From Candidatus Omnitrophota bacterium (GTDB lineage: Bacteria > Omnitrophota > JAUWXU01), in assembly GCA_030616145.1 (NCBI GenBank), contig JAUWXU010000028.1, forward strand, positions 1 through 7,725: a stretch of 7,725 bases of DNA. Direction: 5' to 3'. A program made the translations under genes and the position numbers. The notes under the pieces were generated by a model. It ran no database searches, was not told the origin of the DNA, and saw nothing but the letters and a program-made list of their open reading frames with translations. Shown piece by piece: positions 1-7,500 of the stretch (position 1 is the stretch's first letter; each line of letters begins with the position of its first letter).

Positions 1-716
1 TCGGCGTAAATATGAAGTTTTTGAATGCGCAGAAAGATTTTTTTAAGTCCCTGAAAGGGAAAGAGGATCCTGAGCAAAAGAGGAAGGCCTTTCGCCAAAC
101 CTTTTACAGCACCCTATCCAAAGCGGTTAAGCAGTATAAAGTAGAATCGTTGATTCAGGGCACGATTGCCGCCGATATCATTGAAACCAAGACAAAGATA
201 AAGACCCAGCACAACATCTTGAAACAAATAGGCATTGATCCTAAAAAGCGGTTTGGCTTCAAGATTGTAGAACCCCTGCGGCAGATTTTTAAATACCAGG
301 TAAGGAAAGTGGCAAAGGAATTGGGTTTTTCATCCCGCCTTTACACTCAGATGCCTTTTCCCGGACCAGGGTTTGCTACCCGGGTAATAGGAGAAGTCCT
401 GCCCAGGAAGGTGAGACTTTTAAGGAAGGCCACCCGGATAGTAGAAGAAGAGATGGAAAGATTAAAGCCCTTTCAGGCCTTGGCTGTCTTATTGAATGAT
501 AAGGCTACCGGCATAAGGAAGGGTAAGAGGTCTTTTGGCAATATTATAGTAATTCGGTCAGTAGAAAGTAAAGATGCAATGAAGGCCTCGGTTACCAGGA
601 TTCCTTGGCCGGTTTTAGAGAAGATCAGGGATAGAATCATAAAAGATATCCCGGAGGTGGTAAAGGTTCTTTTTGACATAACGCCGAAGCCACCGAGCAC
701 AATAGAGTTTATTTGA
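1..716 (+). CDS. guaA: GMP synthase, C-terminal part of ATP pyrophosphatase and dimerisation domains (5' end outside window)
   Basis: GMP synthase adenylates XMP with ATP and aminates it to GMP in the cytoplasm. The reading frame is open to the left edge (first full codon at base 3), so the ATG at 12 is internal; the residues before it continue the family pattern. The SGGVDS P-loop and any glutaminase domain lie outside the window. Counting from that ATG, visible family motifs are LIQGTIAADIIET (about 47-59), IKTQHN (63-68), the hallmark PFPGPGF (115-121), RVIGE, LLNDKATG (160-167) and the C-terminal DITPKPPSTIEFI. The KATG segment and the IEF ending resemble the archaeal GuaAB subunit more than Escherichia coli GuaA. 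Oddities: the usual KSHHN is KTQHN, and the final residue is Ile where family members usually end in Glu. Whether the gene is fused to a glutaminase domain or is a separate subunit cannot be seen. The family assignment is firm; activity is less certain. Confidence 0.93.
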   Translation, partial: GVNMKFLNAQKDFFKSLKGKEDPEQKRKAFRQTFYSTLSKAVKQYKVESLIQGTIAADIIETKTKIKTQHNILKQIGIDPKKRFGFKIVEPLRQIFKYQVRKVAKELGFSSRLYTQMPFPGPGFATRVIGEVLPRKVRLLRKATRIVEEEMERLKPFQALAVLLNDKATGIRKGKRSFGNIIVIRSVESKDAMKASVTRIPWPVLEKIRDRIIKDIPEVVKVLFDITPKPPSTIEFI

Positions 717-780
717 TCAAGCCACAACTTATGGAGACCGCAGGCCGAGGGATCTTAATCAGCAAATCATTTACGGAACA

Positions 781-787
781 AGAGGAG
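781..787 (+). promoter_or_regulatory. Ribosome binding site of the glutamate dehydrogenase gene
   Basis: AGAGGAG lies 11 bases before the ATG at 799 and supports that start. It sits in the 82-base gap after guaA (717-798), the longest intergenic stretch in the window. I see no convincing -35/-10 pair, strong hairpin with T-run, or operator there, so a separate promoter for the downstream genes can be neither shown nor excluded. Confidence 0.7.
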
Positions 788-798
788 ATTTTAAAACA

Positions 799-2049
799 AT
801 GCAGAACAAAAGACTAAATCCATTTAAAATTGCTCAGGCGCAATTGGACGAATCAGTTAAGAAATTGGGCCTGGCTCCTCGCATACACCGCCTTTTAAGA
901 AAACCAATGAGAGAATACCGCCTAACCATATTGGTAAAGATGGACAATGGCAGGATTAAGCGCTTTAAGGGTTTTCGCATCCAATATAATGATGCCCGCG
1001 GGCCATGCAAAGGTGGGATAAGGTTCCATCCTGAAGAGACCATTGATACAGTCAGGGCCTTGTCTGCCTGGATGACCTGGAAAACAGCCCTGGTGGATAT
1101 TCCTTTGGGTGGCGCAAAAGGCGGAGTAATCTGTAATCCTAAGACTATGTCTGGTGGGGAATTAGAAAGGCTCAGCCGGGGTTATATAAGAAAGATATTT
1201 AAATATATCGGCCCTGAAAGGGATATCCCTGCCCCTGATGTTTACACCACTCCTCAGATGATGGCCTGGATGATGGATGAATATAGTAAATTAAAAGGGT
1301 ATTATTGTCCAGGGGTTATTACTGGGAAGCCTGTAGAAATTGGCGGTTCTCTGGGCCGTGGAGATGCCACTGCCCGAGGTGGGATATATACCGTGAGAGA
1401 GGCAGCCAGGCACTTGAGGCTTAACACCAAAAACGCAACTGTTGCAATTCAGGGTTATGGTAATGCCGGCTCGTATGCTGCTATCTTGAGCAGGGAAATT
1501 CTTGGTTGTAAGGTTGTTGCTGTTTCTGATACCAAAGGCGGAATCTATAATCCAGATGGTTTTGATCCCCACTCAGTGCTGCAGCATAAGAAAAAGACGG
1601 GTTCAGTGATTAACTTTCCAGGTGCAAAGTCCATAACAAACAAGGATATTCTGGAACTTGATGTTGATATATTGTGTCCGGCAGCATTAGAATATGTTAT
1701 CACTAAACAGAATGCGCCTAAGGTAAAGGCGAAGATTATAGCAGAGCTCGCCAATGGTCCTACCACACCTGATGCGGATAAGATCCTCTACAACAATAAG
1801 GTGTTTGTAATTCCTGATTTTCTCTGCAATGCCGGGGGAGTTACGGTTTCTTACTTTGAGTGGGTCCAGAACCTCAGCAATTTTTATTGGGAGCTTGAAG
1901 AAGTTCACCAGCGGCTTGACAAAAAGATGACCAGGGCCTTCAAGGATACTTTAAATATGTGCTTGAAAGGCAAGGTCAATATGAGGGTAGCGGCCTATAT
2001 GGTAGCAGTCAGCAGAGTAGCCCGGGCTATGGAACTCAGAGGATGGTGA
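799..2049 (+). CDS. gdhA: Glutamate dehydrogenase (Glu/Leu/Phe/Val dehydrogenase family, hexameric type)
   Basis: It interconverts glutamate and 2-oxoglutarate plus ammonia with NAD(P), in the cytoplasm. The 416-residue length is normal for the roughly 415-residue archaeal/Thermotoga-type hexameric enzyme, and it matches that type along its full length. The N-terminal substrate domain (about 1-185) carries GPCKGGIRFHP with Lys71, WMTWKTALVDIPLGGAKGG with Lys95 and the catalytic Lys107, and IPAPDVYT with the catalytic Asp147. The Rossmann domain has GYGNAG at 219-224, followed by VSDTKGG (Asp244), which does not settle NAD versus NADP. Near the C-terminus, FLCNAGGVTVSYFEWVQN includes the substrate-contacting Ser351. 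No key residue is missing, so the enzyme should be active. purF starts four bases after the stop, which implies co-transcription and a role in supplying or balancing ammonia and glutamate for the downstream genes. Leucine or phenylalanine dehydrogenase is unlikely given the close match to true glutamate dehydrogenases. Confidence 0.95.
   Translation: MQNKRLNPFKIAQAQLDESVKKLGLAPRIHRLLRKPMREYRLTILVKMDNGRIKRFKGFRIQYNDARGPCKGGIRFHPEETIDTVRALSAWMTWKTALVDIPLGGAKGGVICNPKTMSGGELERLSRGYIRKIFKYIGPERDIPAPDVYTTPQMMAWMMDEYSKLKGYYCPGVITGKPVEIGGSLGRGDATARGGIYTVREAARHLRLNTKNATVAIQGYGNAGSYAAILSREILGCKVVAVSDTKGGIYNPDGFDPHSVLQHKKKTGSVINFPGAKSITNKDILELDVDILCPAALEYVITKQNAPKVKAKIIAELANGPTTPDADKILYNNKVFVIPDFLCNAGGVTVSYFEWVQNLSNFYWELEEVHQRLDKKMTRAFKDTLNMCLKGKVNMRVAAYMVAVSRVARAMELRGW
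2038..2042 (+). promoter_or_regulatory. Ribosome binding site of purF inside the end of the glutamate dehydrogenase gene
   Basis: AGAGG, within the last codons of the dehydrogenase gene, lies 11 bases before the ATG at 2054. With only four bases between the two genes, translation of purF is probably coupled to the upstream gene. Confidence 0.55.
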
Positions 2050-2053
2050 TAAA

Positions 2054-3427
2054 ATGAAGGATAATTGCGGCGTCTTCGGCATTTATTCGAACAGGGAATG
2101 CGTAGATGAGATATATCTGGGGATTGATTTTCTTCAGCACCGGGGACAACAGTATTGCGGAATAGCAACTGCTGATGGCGAAAAGATTAATTTAGTAACC
2201 CACCGCGGTAAAGTAGGAGACAGATTTACGGGAGCTGAAATACAATTTCTGTCCGGGAATATTGGTATCGGGCATGTAAGCCTGAAGGATCGTCAGCCAA
2301 TAAGGCTGGAGACAAAAGTAGGTAGTTTTGCTTCTTGTTTTAGCGGCAATATCATAAATGCTGATAAACTTTTTTCGGATTTAAAAATGAAGGGTCATTC
2401 CTTTTCCACAGACAGCCATATTGAACTTATCTCCAAGATAATTGGTGAGGGCAGGGATTTAACAGACGGTATCTCATTAATGGCAGAAAGGATTAGAGGA
2501 ACGTTTTCTCTCCTGATTTTAAACAGCCACGGGATTTATGTTGCCCGTGGTCCTTATGGGATTAAACCGCTAATCCTGGGAAGCGGTAATGGAAAGTTTG
2601 TGGTAGCCAGTGAATCACAGGCAATCGAAAGTCTGGGTATGGAGATAGAGCGGGATGTAAAACCGGGAGAGATAGTCTTGATAGATAAGCGGGGATTCAG
2701 TACATTGAAACAAATTCCGACAACGAGAGTTGCCCATTGCGCCTTTGAATGGGCTTACATCGCCAGCATCGGCTCTAAGATAGATGGCATATATGTTAAA
2801 CAGGTAAGAAATAATCTGGGTGAAAAACTTGCTGAGCGGGATGAGAGAGAGGGAGGATTTTCAGCAGATTGTGTAGCGCCTGTTCCAATGTCCGGGATAG
2901 GACACGCCCTGGGCTATCATAAAAGATCAAAGATGCAATATCAGAATGTATTTTTATATAACCGTTACGCTGACCGCAGTTATACCCTGGCGACCCAGGA
3001 GGCCCGGGACAAGATGGCCAAAAGGAAGATTTCAGTGATAAGGGAAGCGGTCCAGGGGAAAAGGATTGTGTTGTGCGATGATTCCATAGTGCGGGGTACA
3101 CAGATACGCGATAAAGTACGCGACCTTAAAAAGGGGGGAGCAAAAGAGGTCCATGTAAGGGTGGCCTGTCCTCCGCTTATGCATCCATGCAGATACGGCG
3201 TTTCCACCCGCACTTATCAGGAATTGGCAGCCAGGAGATTTATTAAAAAAGGCGAAATAGATTCTATCGACAGATTAAAGATGATTGAAGAAAAGGCAGC
3301 CCGCTTCATTGGCGCTGATTCTCTAAAATATAATTCCCTGGACGATTTCGTTGATGCCATTGGTTTACCAAAAGAAAAGCTTTGTCTTGAATGCTGGGAT
3401 GGTGCGGCAGTAATTAAGGAGAAATAG
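2054..3427 (+). CDS. purF: Amidophosphoribosyltransferase (PurF type) with a degenerate glutaminase site
   Basis: PurF makes 5-phosphoribosylamine from PRPP, the first step of purine synthesis, normally using ammonia released from glutamine by an N-terminal Ntn-hydrolase domain. The protein has 457 residues, near the family norm. The N-terminal domain (about 5-230) starts MKDNC, with the nucleophile Cys5 after a four-residue leader, and LQHRGQ (Arg30) is kept. The GHVRYAT glutamine loop is replaced by GHVSLKD and is about eight residues short; the oxyanion-hole HNGN is FSGN (Ser97). Asp120 is retained. The phosphoribosyltransferase domain keeps the PRPP loop VLCDDSIVRGTQ (339-350). Cys229, Cys379, Cys444 and Cys447 match the [4Fe-4S] ligands of the Bacillus subtilis type. 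The family RPDS and VPDSG motifs are changed to SIGS and VPMSG. The open frame and conserved fold argue against a pseudogene. It could be an ammonia-dependent PurF or a paralogue with another role. The stop overlaps the carA start by one base. Confidence 0.88.
   Translation: MKDNCGVFGIYSNRECVDEIYLGIDFLQHRGQQYCGIATADGEKINLVTHRGKVGDRFTGAEIQFLSGNIGIGHVSLKDRQPIRLETKVGSFASCFSGNIINADKLFSDLKMKGHSFSTDSHIELISKIIGEGRDLTDGISLMAERIRGTFSLLILNSHGIYVARGPYGIKPLILGSGNGKFVVASESQAIESLGMEIERDVKPGEIVLIDKRGFSTLKQIPTTRVAHCAFEWAYIASIGSKIDGIYVKQVRNNLGEKLAERDEREGGFSADCVAPVPMSGIGHALGYHKRSKMQYQNVFLYNRYADRSYTLATQEARDKMAKRKISVIREAVQGKRIVLCDDSIVRGTQIRDKVRDLKKGGAKEVHVRVACPPLMHPCRYGVSTRTYQELAARRFIKKGEIDSIDRLKMIEEKAARFIGADSLKYNSLDDFVDAIGLPKEKLCLECWDGAAVIKEK
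3416..3421 (+). promoter_or_regulatory. Ribosome binding site of carA, supporting its GTG start
   Basis: AAGGAG lies five bases before the GTG at 3427. It decides the start, because no ATG is nearby and the next residues match the start of the CarA family. The G of the purF TAG stop is the first base of the carA GTG, a one-base overlap typical of translational coupling. Confidence 0.75.
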
Positions 3428-4503
3428 TGAAGAAGGCAGTATTAGCCCTGGAGAATGGTTCTATTTACAAGGGAAGTTCTATTGGGGTAGATGGTGAAAG
3501 GTCCGGCTGGGTTAGCTTTTACACAGGCATAGTTGGCTATCAAAAGGTGTTAACTGTTCCTGCCAATGCCGCCAGGATTGTAGTTATGACTTATCCTCTT
3601 ATTGGTAATTGCGGAATAGCTAAAAGGTTTATGGAATCTATAAAACCCTGGATTAGCGGTATAGTTATTAAAGAGAATTCAAGGATAATCAGCAATTGGC
3701 AGGCTGAAGAAGACCTGTCGACATTCTTGAAGAGAAAGCGGATTCTAGCTGTCGAAGGAATAGATACCAGGACCTTGATGGTTGAAATTCGTGAAGCCGG
3801 AGAACAGTTCGGAATAATTTCAACCAGGGATTTTAATCCCGCCAGCTTGAAGAAAAAAATAGAAACGGCGAAGACTAACGTATTAGATATAGTTGAGAAG
3901 ATTTCAATCAAGAAGGTAACCAGGATTTCCCGGGGTGATTTGGCCATAGGGATTATTGATATCGGCCTTAGCAATACCTTACTCAACCAGCTTGAAACCC
4001 TGGGTTGTCAGGTCGTTCTCATTCCTTATAATACTGCTTATAATGATATATTGAATCTTTCGCTGCAGGGTTTGATAGTTTCAGACGGACCGGAGATGGA
4101 CAAGGGAATTTATAGAGTTGTTGATACAGTAAAGCGATTGCTTGGTAAAATTCCTATATTGGGGATAGCTGCGGGTTGTCAGGTTCTAGCTATGGCAATG
4201 GGCGGTCGCGTAGAAAGGATGCATTTAGGCCATCACGGTCTAAATTATCCTGTTTCGAGGCCGCGTTCGCTGAAGGGAAAGATAACCTCTCAGAACCATA
4301 GTTATGTTATAAATGAGGATTCACTTAAAGACAAGTCTGTTAAGGTTAGCTGGCGTAATATAAATGACCAGACTATAGAAGGTATTGAATCTAAAAGGTT
4401 AAAGGCCTCAGGATGCCAGTTTTATCCCTTGCCTCCTGCCAGGGGTGAAGTTCATCCTGTTTTAGAGGAGTTTGCTTTAACTTTACAAAATGAAACGAAC
4501 TGA
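3427..4503 (+). CDS. carA: Carbamoyl-phosphate synthase small subunit (CarA type) lacking the glutaminase triad
   Basis: CarA normally hydrolyses glutamine and channels ammonia into CarB. The 358-residue protein is somewhat shorter than E. coli CarA (382). The N-terminal CarB-binding domain (about 1-150) is well conserved, with ALENGSIYKG, GYQKVLT, TYPLIGNCGI and GIDTRTL. A class I glutaminase-like domain follows (about 170-355) and keeps its framework: GHHGLNYPV at 268-276 and SQNHSYV at 288-294. Its active site is dismantled. GICLGHQ is GIAAGCQ, so the nucleophile Cys is Ala248 and the next-turn His is Cys251. The QGHPE motif is QFYPL, so the catalytic His and Glu are Tyr333 and Leu335. SNGPGDP is SDGPEMD, and the Ser of NTSMTGYQ is Gly34. 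The frame is open throughout, so these are substitutions and not a frameshift. It probably acts as a structural partner for CarB without glutamine hydrolysis. Its position directly before carB supports the family call. The start is GTG. Confidence 0.9.
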   Translation: MKKAVLALENGSIYKGSSIGVDGERSGWVSFYTGIVGYQKVLTVPANAARIVVMTYPLIGNCGIAKRFMESIKPWISGIVIKENSRIISNWQAEEDLSTFLKRKRILAVEGIDTRTLMVEIREAGEQFGIISTRDFNPASLKKKIETAKTNVLDIVEKISIKKVTRISRGDLAIGIIDIGLSNTLLNQLETLGCQVVLIPYNTAYNDILNLSLQGLIVSDGPEMDKGIYRVVDTVKRLLGKIPILGIAAGCQVLAMAMGGRVERMHLGHHGLNYPVSRPRSLKGKITSQNHSYVINEDSLKDKSVKVSWRNINDQTIEGIESKRLKASGCQFYPLPPARGEVHPVLEEFALTLQNETN

Positions 4504-4515
4504 AAGTGTAAAGTA

Positions 4516-7500
4516 ATGCCTAAGAGAAAAGATATTAAAAAGGTTTTAATGATTGGTGCCGGTCCTATTGTTATCGGTCAGGCCTGTGAGTTTGACTATT
4601 CCGGTTCCCAGGCTTGTAAGGCATTAAGGGAAGAAGGTTACAAAGTAGTGCTGGTAAATTCAAACCCGGCCACTATTATGACTGATCCGGCAATGGCCGA
4701 CAGGACTTATATTGAGCCTTTGACTGTGGAAATTTTAACCAAGATTATTCAGAAAGAAAGACCTGACGCTATACTGCCTACTTTGGGCGGACAGACAGCC
4801 TTGAACCTGGCCACCTTTCTGCAGAGAGAAGGCGTGCTTAAAAAGTATGGCGTAGAATCTATTGGAGCTAGCATTGAGGCGATTGCCCGGGCCGAGGATA
4901 GAGATTTATTCAAAAAGGCTATGCAGGAGATTGGTGTTGATATGCCAAAGGGTGATATTGCTAGGAGCATAAAAGAGGGGATGAAGATAGGTCTTGAGAT
5001 CGGATTCCCCTTAATACTTCGGCCTGCTTATTGTTTGGGAGGGACCGGTGGTTCTACTGCTTATAATAAAGAAGAGCTTGCGGGTTATCTGGCCAAGGCC
5101 ATTGAGATGAGTCCGGTAGGCCAAGTCCTTGTGGAACAATCGGTTTCAGGATGGAAAGAGATAGAATTTGAAGTAATGAGAGATTGCGCAGATAATGTAA
5201 TTATGATTACCTCGATGGAAAATGTTGATCCAATGGGTGTCCATACTGGTGACAGCATTGTGGTTGCGCCGGCCCAGACGCTCAATGCCGAGGAATACAG
5301 CCGTTTTGTTAATTTATCCAGGAAGATAATAAGAAAGGTAGATATTACTGGAGGCGGGGCAAATATCCAATTTGGCCAGAATCCCAATAATGGCCAGATT
5401 GTGATAATCGAAGTTAACCCCAGATTATCTCGTAGTTCTGCTCTGGCATCCAAGGCAACCGGTTTTCCAATTGCCAGGGTAGCAACGAAACTGGCAGTAG
5501 GACTGACCTTACCCGAGGTTATGAATCAGATAACCGGAAAGACGACCTCATTCTTTGAGCCGACAGTGGATTATTGCGTATTGAAAATTTGCCGTTTCAC
5601 CTTTGAGAAATTTCCCGAGGCAGCACCGGTGCTAAATACCTCAATGAAGGCAGTGGGTGAAGCCATGTCCATCGGCAGGAATTTTAAAGAGGCATTTCAG
5701 AAAGGTATACGTTCCACAGAGACGGGCAGATATGGTTTTGGTGCTGACGCTAAAGACATACCTCAGGAATTACAAAAGGATTTAGATCTTATCAAGGAAA
5801 AGATAAGAGTCCCCAACGCAGAGAGGTTATTTTATATTCGTTATGGATTAAAGGCAGGGTTATCAGTAGACGAGATTTATAATCTTTCCAACATAGACCC
5901 CTGGTTCATTGATAATATGAAACAGCTGGTTGAAATAGAGAAAGATATTGCCAGATTTAAGATAACCAGGAAACGGCGGAAGTTATCTGTTCCGAATCTG
6001 CTGTTAAAAAAGGTTAAGGAGAGTGGATTTTCGGATATACAGCTGGCCTATCTTTTAAATACTACAGAAGGCAGGATTCGTTCATACAGAAAGAGGAAAA
6101 AGATTCAGGCGCGTTTCAGGTTGGTTGATACCTGCGCGGGAGAATTCCGGGCAGTTCAGCCATATTATTATTCAACATACGAGACAACCAACGAATCAAT
6201 TGCCAGTTCTAATAGTAAGGTCCTTATCCTTGGCGGAGGACCAAACCGGATTGGCCAGGGAATAGAGTTTGATTATTGCTGTTGTCATGCCTCTTACGCC
6301 TTAAAGGAAGAGGGAATAGATAGCATTATGGTGAACTGTAATCCCGAAACTGTTTCTACTGACTATGATACTTCCGATAAATTATATTTTGAGCCCCTTA
6401 CAGTAGAAGATGTGTTAAATATCGTAGATTGTGAACCCCCCCGGGGTATTATTGTCCAATTCGGCGGTCAGACGCCCCTCAATATTTCAGCACCCCTACA
6501 CAAGGCAGGCGTTAATATATTGGGAACCAGTCCTGATTCAATAGACAGGGCAGAGAACAGAAAACGCTTTAAGGCCCTTATTAAAAAGCTCAATTTAATT
6601 CAGCCTGATAATGGTACGGCGACTTCATTTGATACTGCCCGGAGAATTGCTAACGAAATCGGCTATCCTGTTGTGGTAAGGCCTTCCTATGTTTTAGGTG
6701 GAAGGGCAATGGAGATAGTTTATGATGATCAGGAGTTAAATAATTTTATGCAAAAGGCAATGGAGGTTTCTGGTGAAGGGCCGGTCTTAATAGATAAATT
6801 TTTAGAGGATGCTATTGAGGTGGATGTGGATGCAGTGGCCGATGGTCAAACATGCATAATTGCCGGCATTATGGAACACATTGAAGAAGCAGGGGTCCAT
6901 TCAGGGGATAGTGCGATGGTTCTTCCTCCTCACACTTTGAGCGATAGTATAATCAGAAAGATTAAGGAGAATACTTATGCCTTGGCCGGGGAGTTAAATG
7001 TTAAAGGGTTATTGAATATCCAGTATGCTGTGAGAGATGGTGTAGTTTATGTGCTGGAGGTGAATCCGCGGGCGTCCAGGACAATTCCCTTTGTTTCCAA
7101 GTCCACCGGTATTGCCTGGGCCAAAATAGCAACCAAGGTAATGCTGGGGAAAGGCCTTAAGGAATTAGGTGTAACCAAAGAGATAACAACTTCCCATATA
7201 GCAGTTAAGGAATCGGTATTCCCATTTATTAAGTTCCCCGGCGTTGATGCAATTTTAGGACCGGAGATGAAATCCACCGGTGAAGTTATGGGTATTGATT
7301 CTACCTTTGGTTTGGCCTATGCCAAAAGCCAGCTTGGGGCAGGCCAATTGCTTCCGCTAAAAGGGAATGTATTAATTACCGTAAGAGATGAAGACAAAAG
7401 AAAAGCTATGTTTATTGCCAAAAAACTTGTTGATTTAGGCTTTAAGATATTTGCCACCAGAGGAACTACCAAGGTCTTAAGACAGAATGGCCTGAAGGTT

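Noticed and set aside
717..798. A terminator or promoter between guaA and gdh
   Set aside because: I found no strong stem-loop followed by T-run and no convincing -35/-10 pair, only short AT-rich pieces and the ribosome binding site.
3128..3138. A5G6 tract in purF, a possible programmed frameshift site
   Set aside because: The zero frame continues with conserved GGAKEVHV and runs to a full-length PurF; there is no alternative-frame product.
4400..4503. A frameshift as the explanation for the missing His and Glu at the end of CarA
   Set aside because: The flanking residues still align in the same frame (CQF, P, PP, G, then an EEFALTL helix), and the Cys-to-Ala change lies more than 80 codons upstream, so these are substitutions.
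473..5453. Open frames of about 69-131 codons on the minus strand opposite guaA, gdh, purF, carA and carB (for example 3591-3986 and 5085-5453)
   Set aside because: Each lies wholly or mostly antisense to a well-conserved gene, has no recognisable protein family pattern and no supporting ribosome binding site that I can see.
6436..6446. C7G4 homopolymer tract in carB, a possible slippage or sequencing-error site
   Set aside because: The CarB frame reads through it with family-like residues (EPPRGIIVQFGGQTP), so no indel is indicated.
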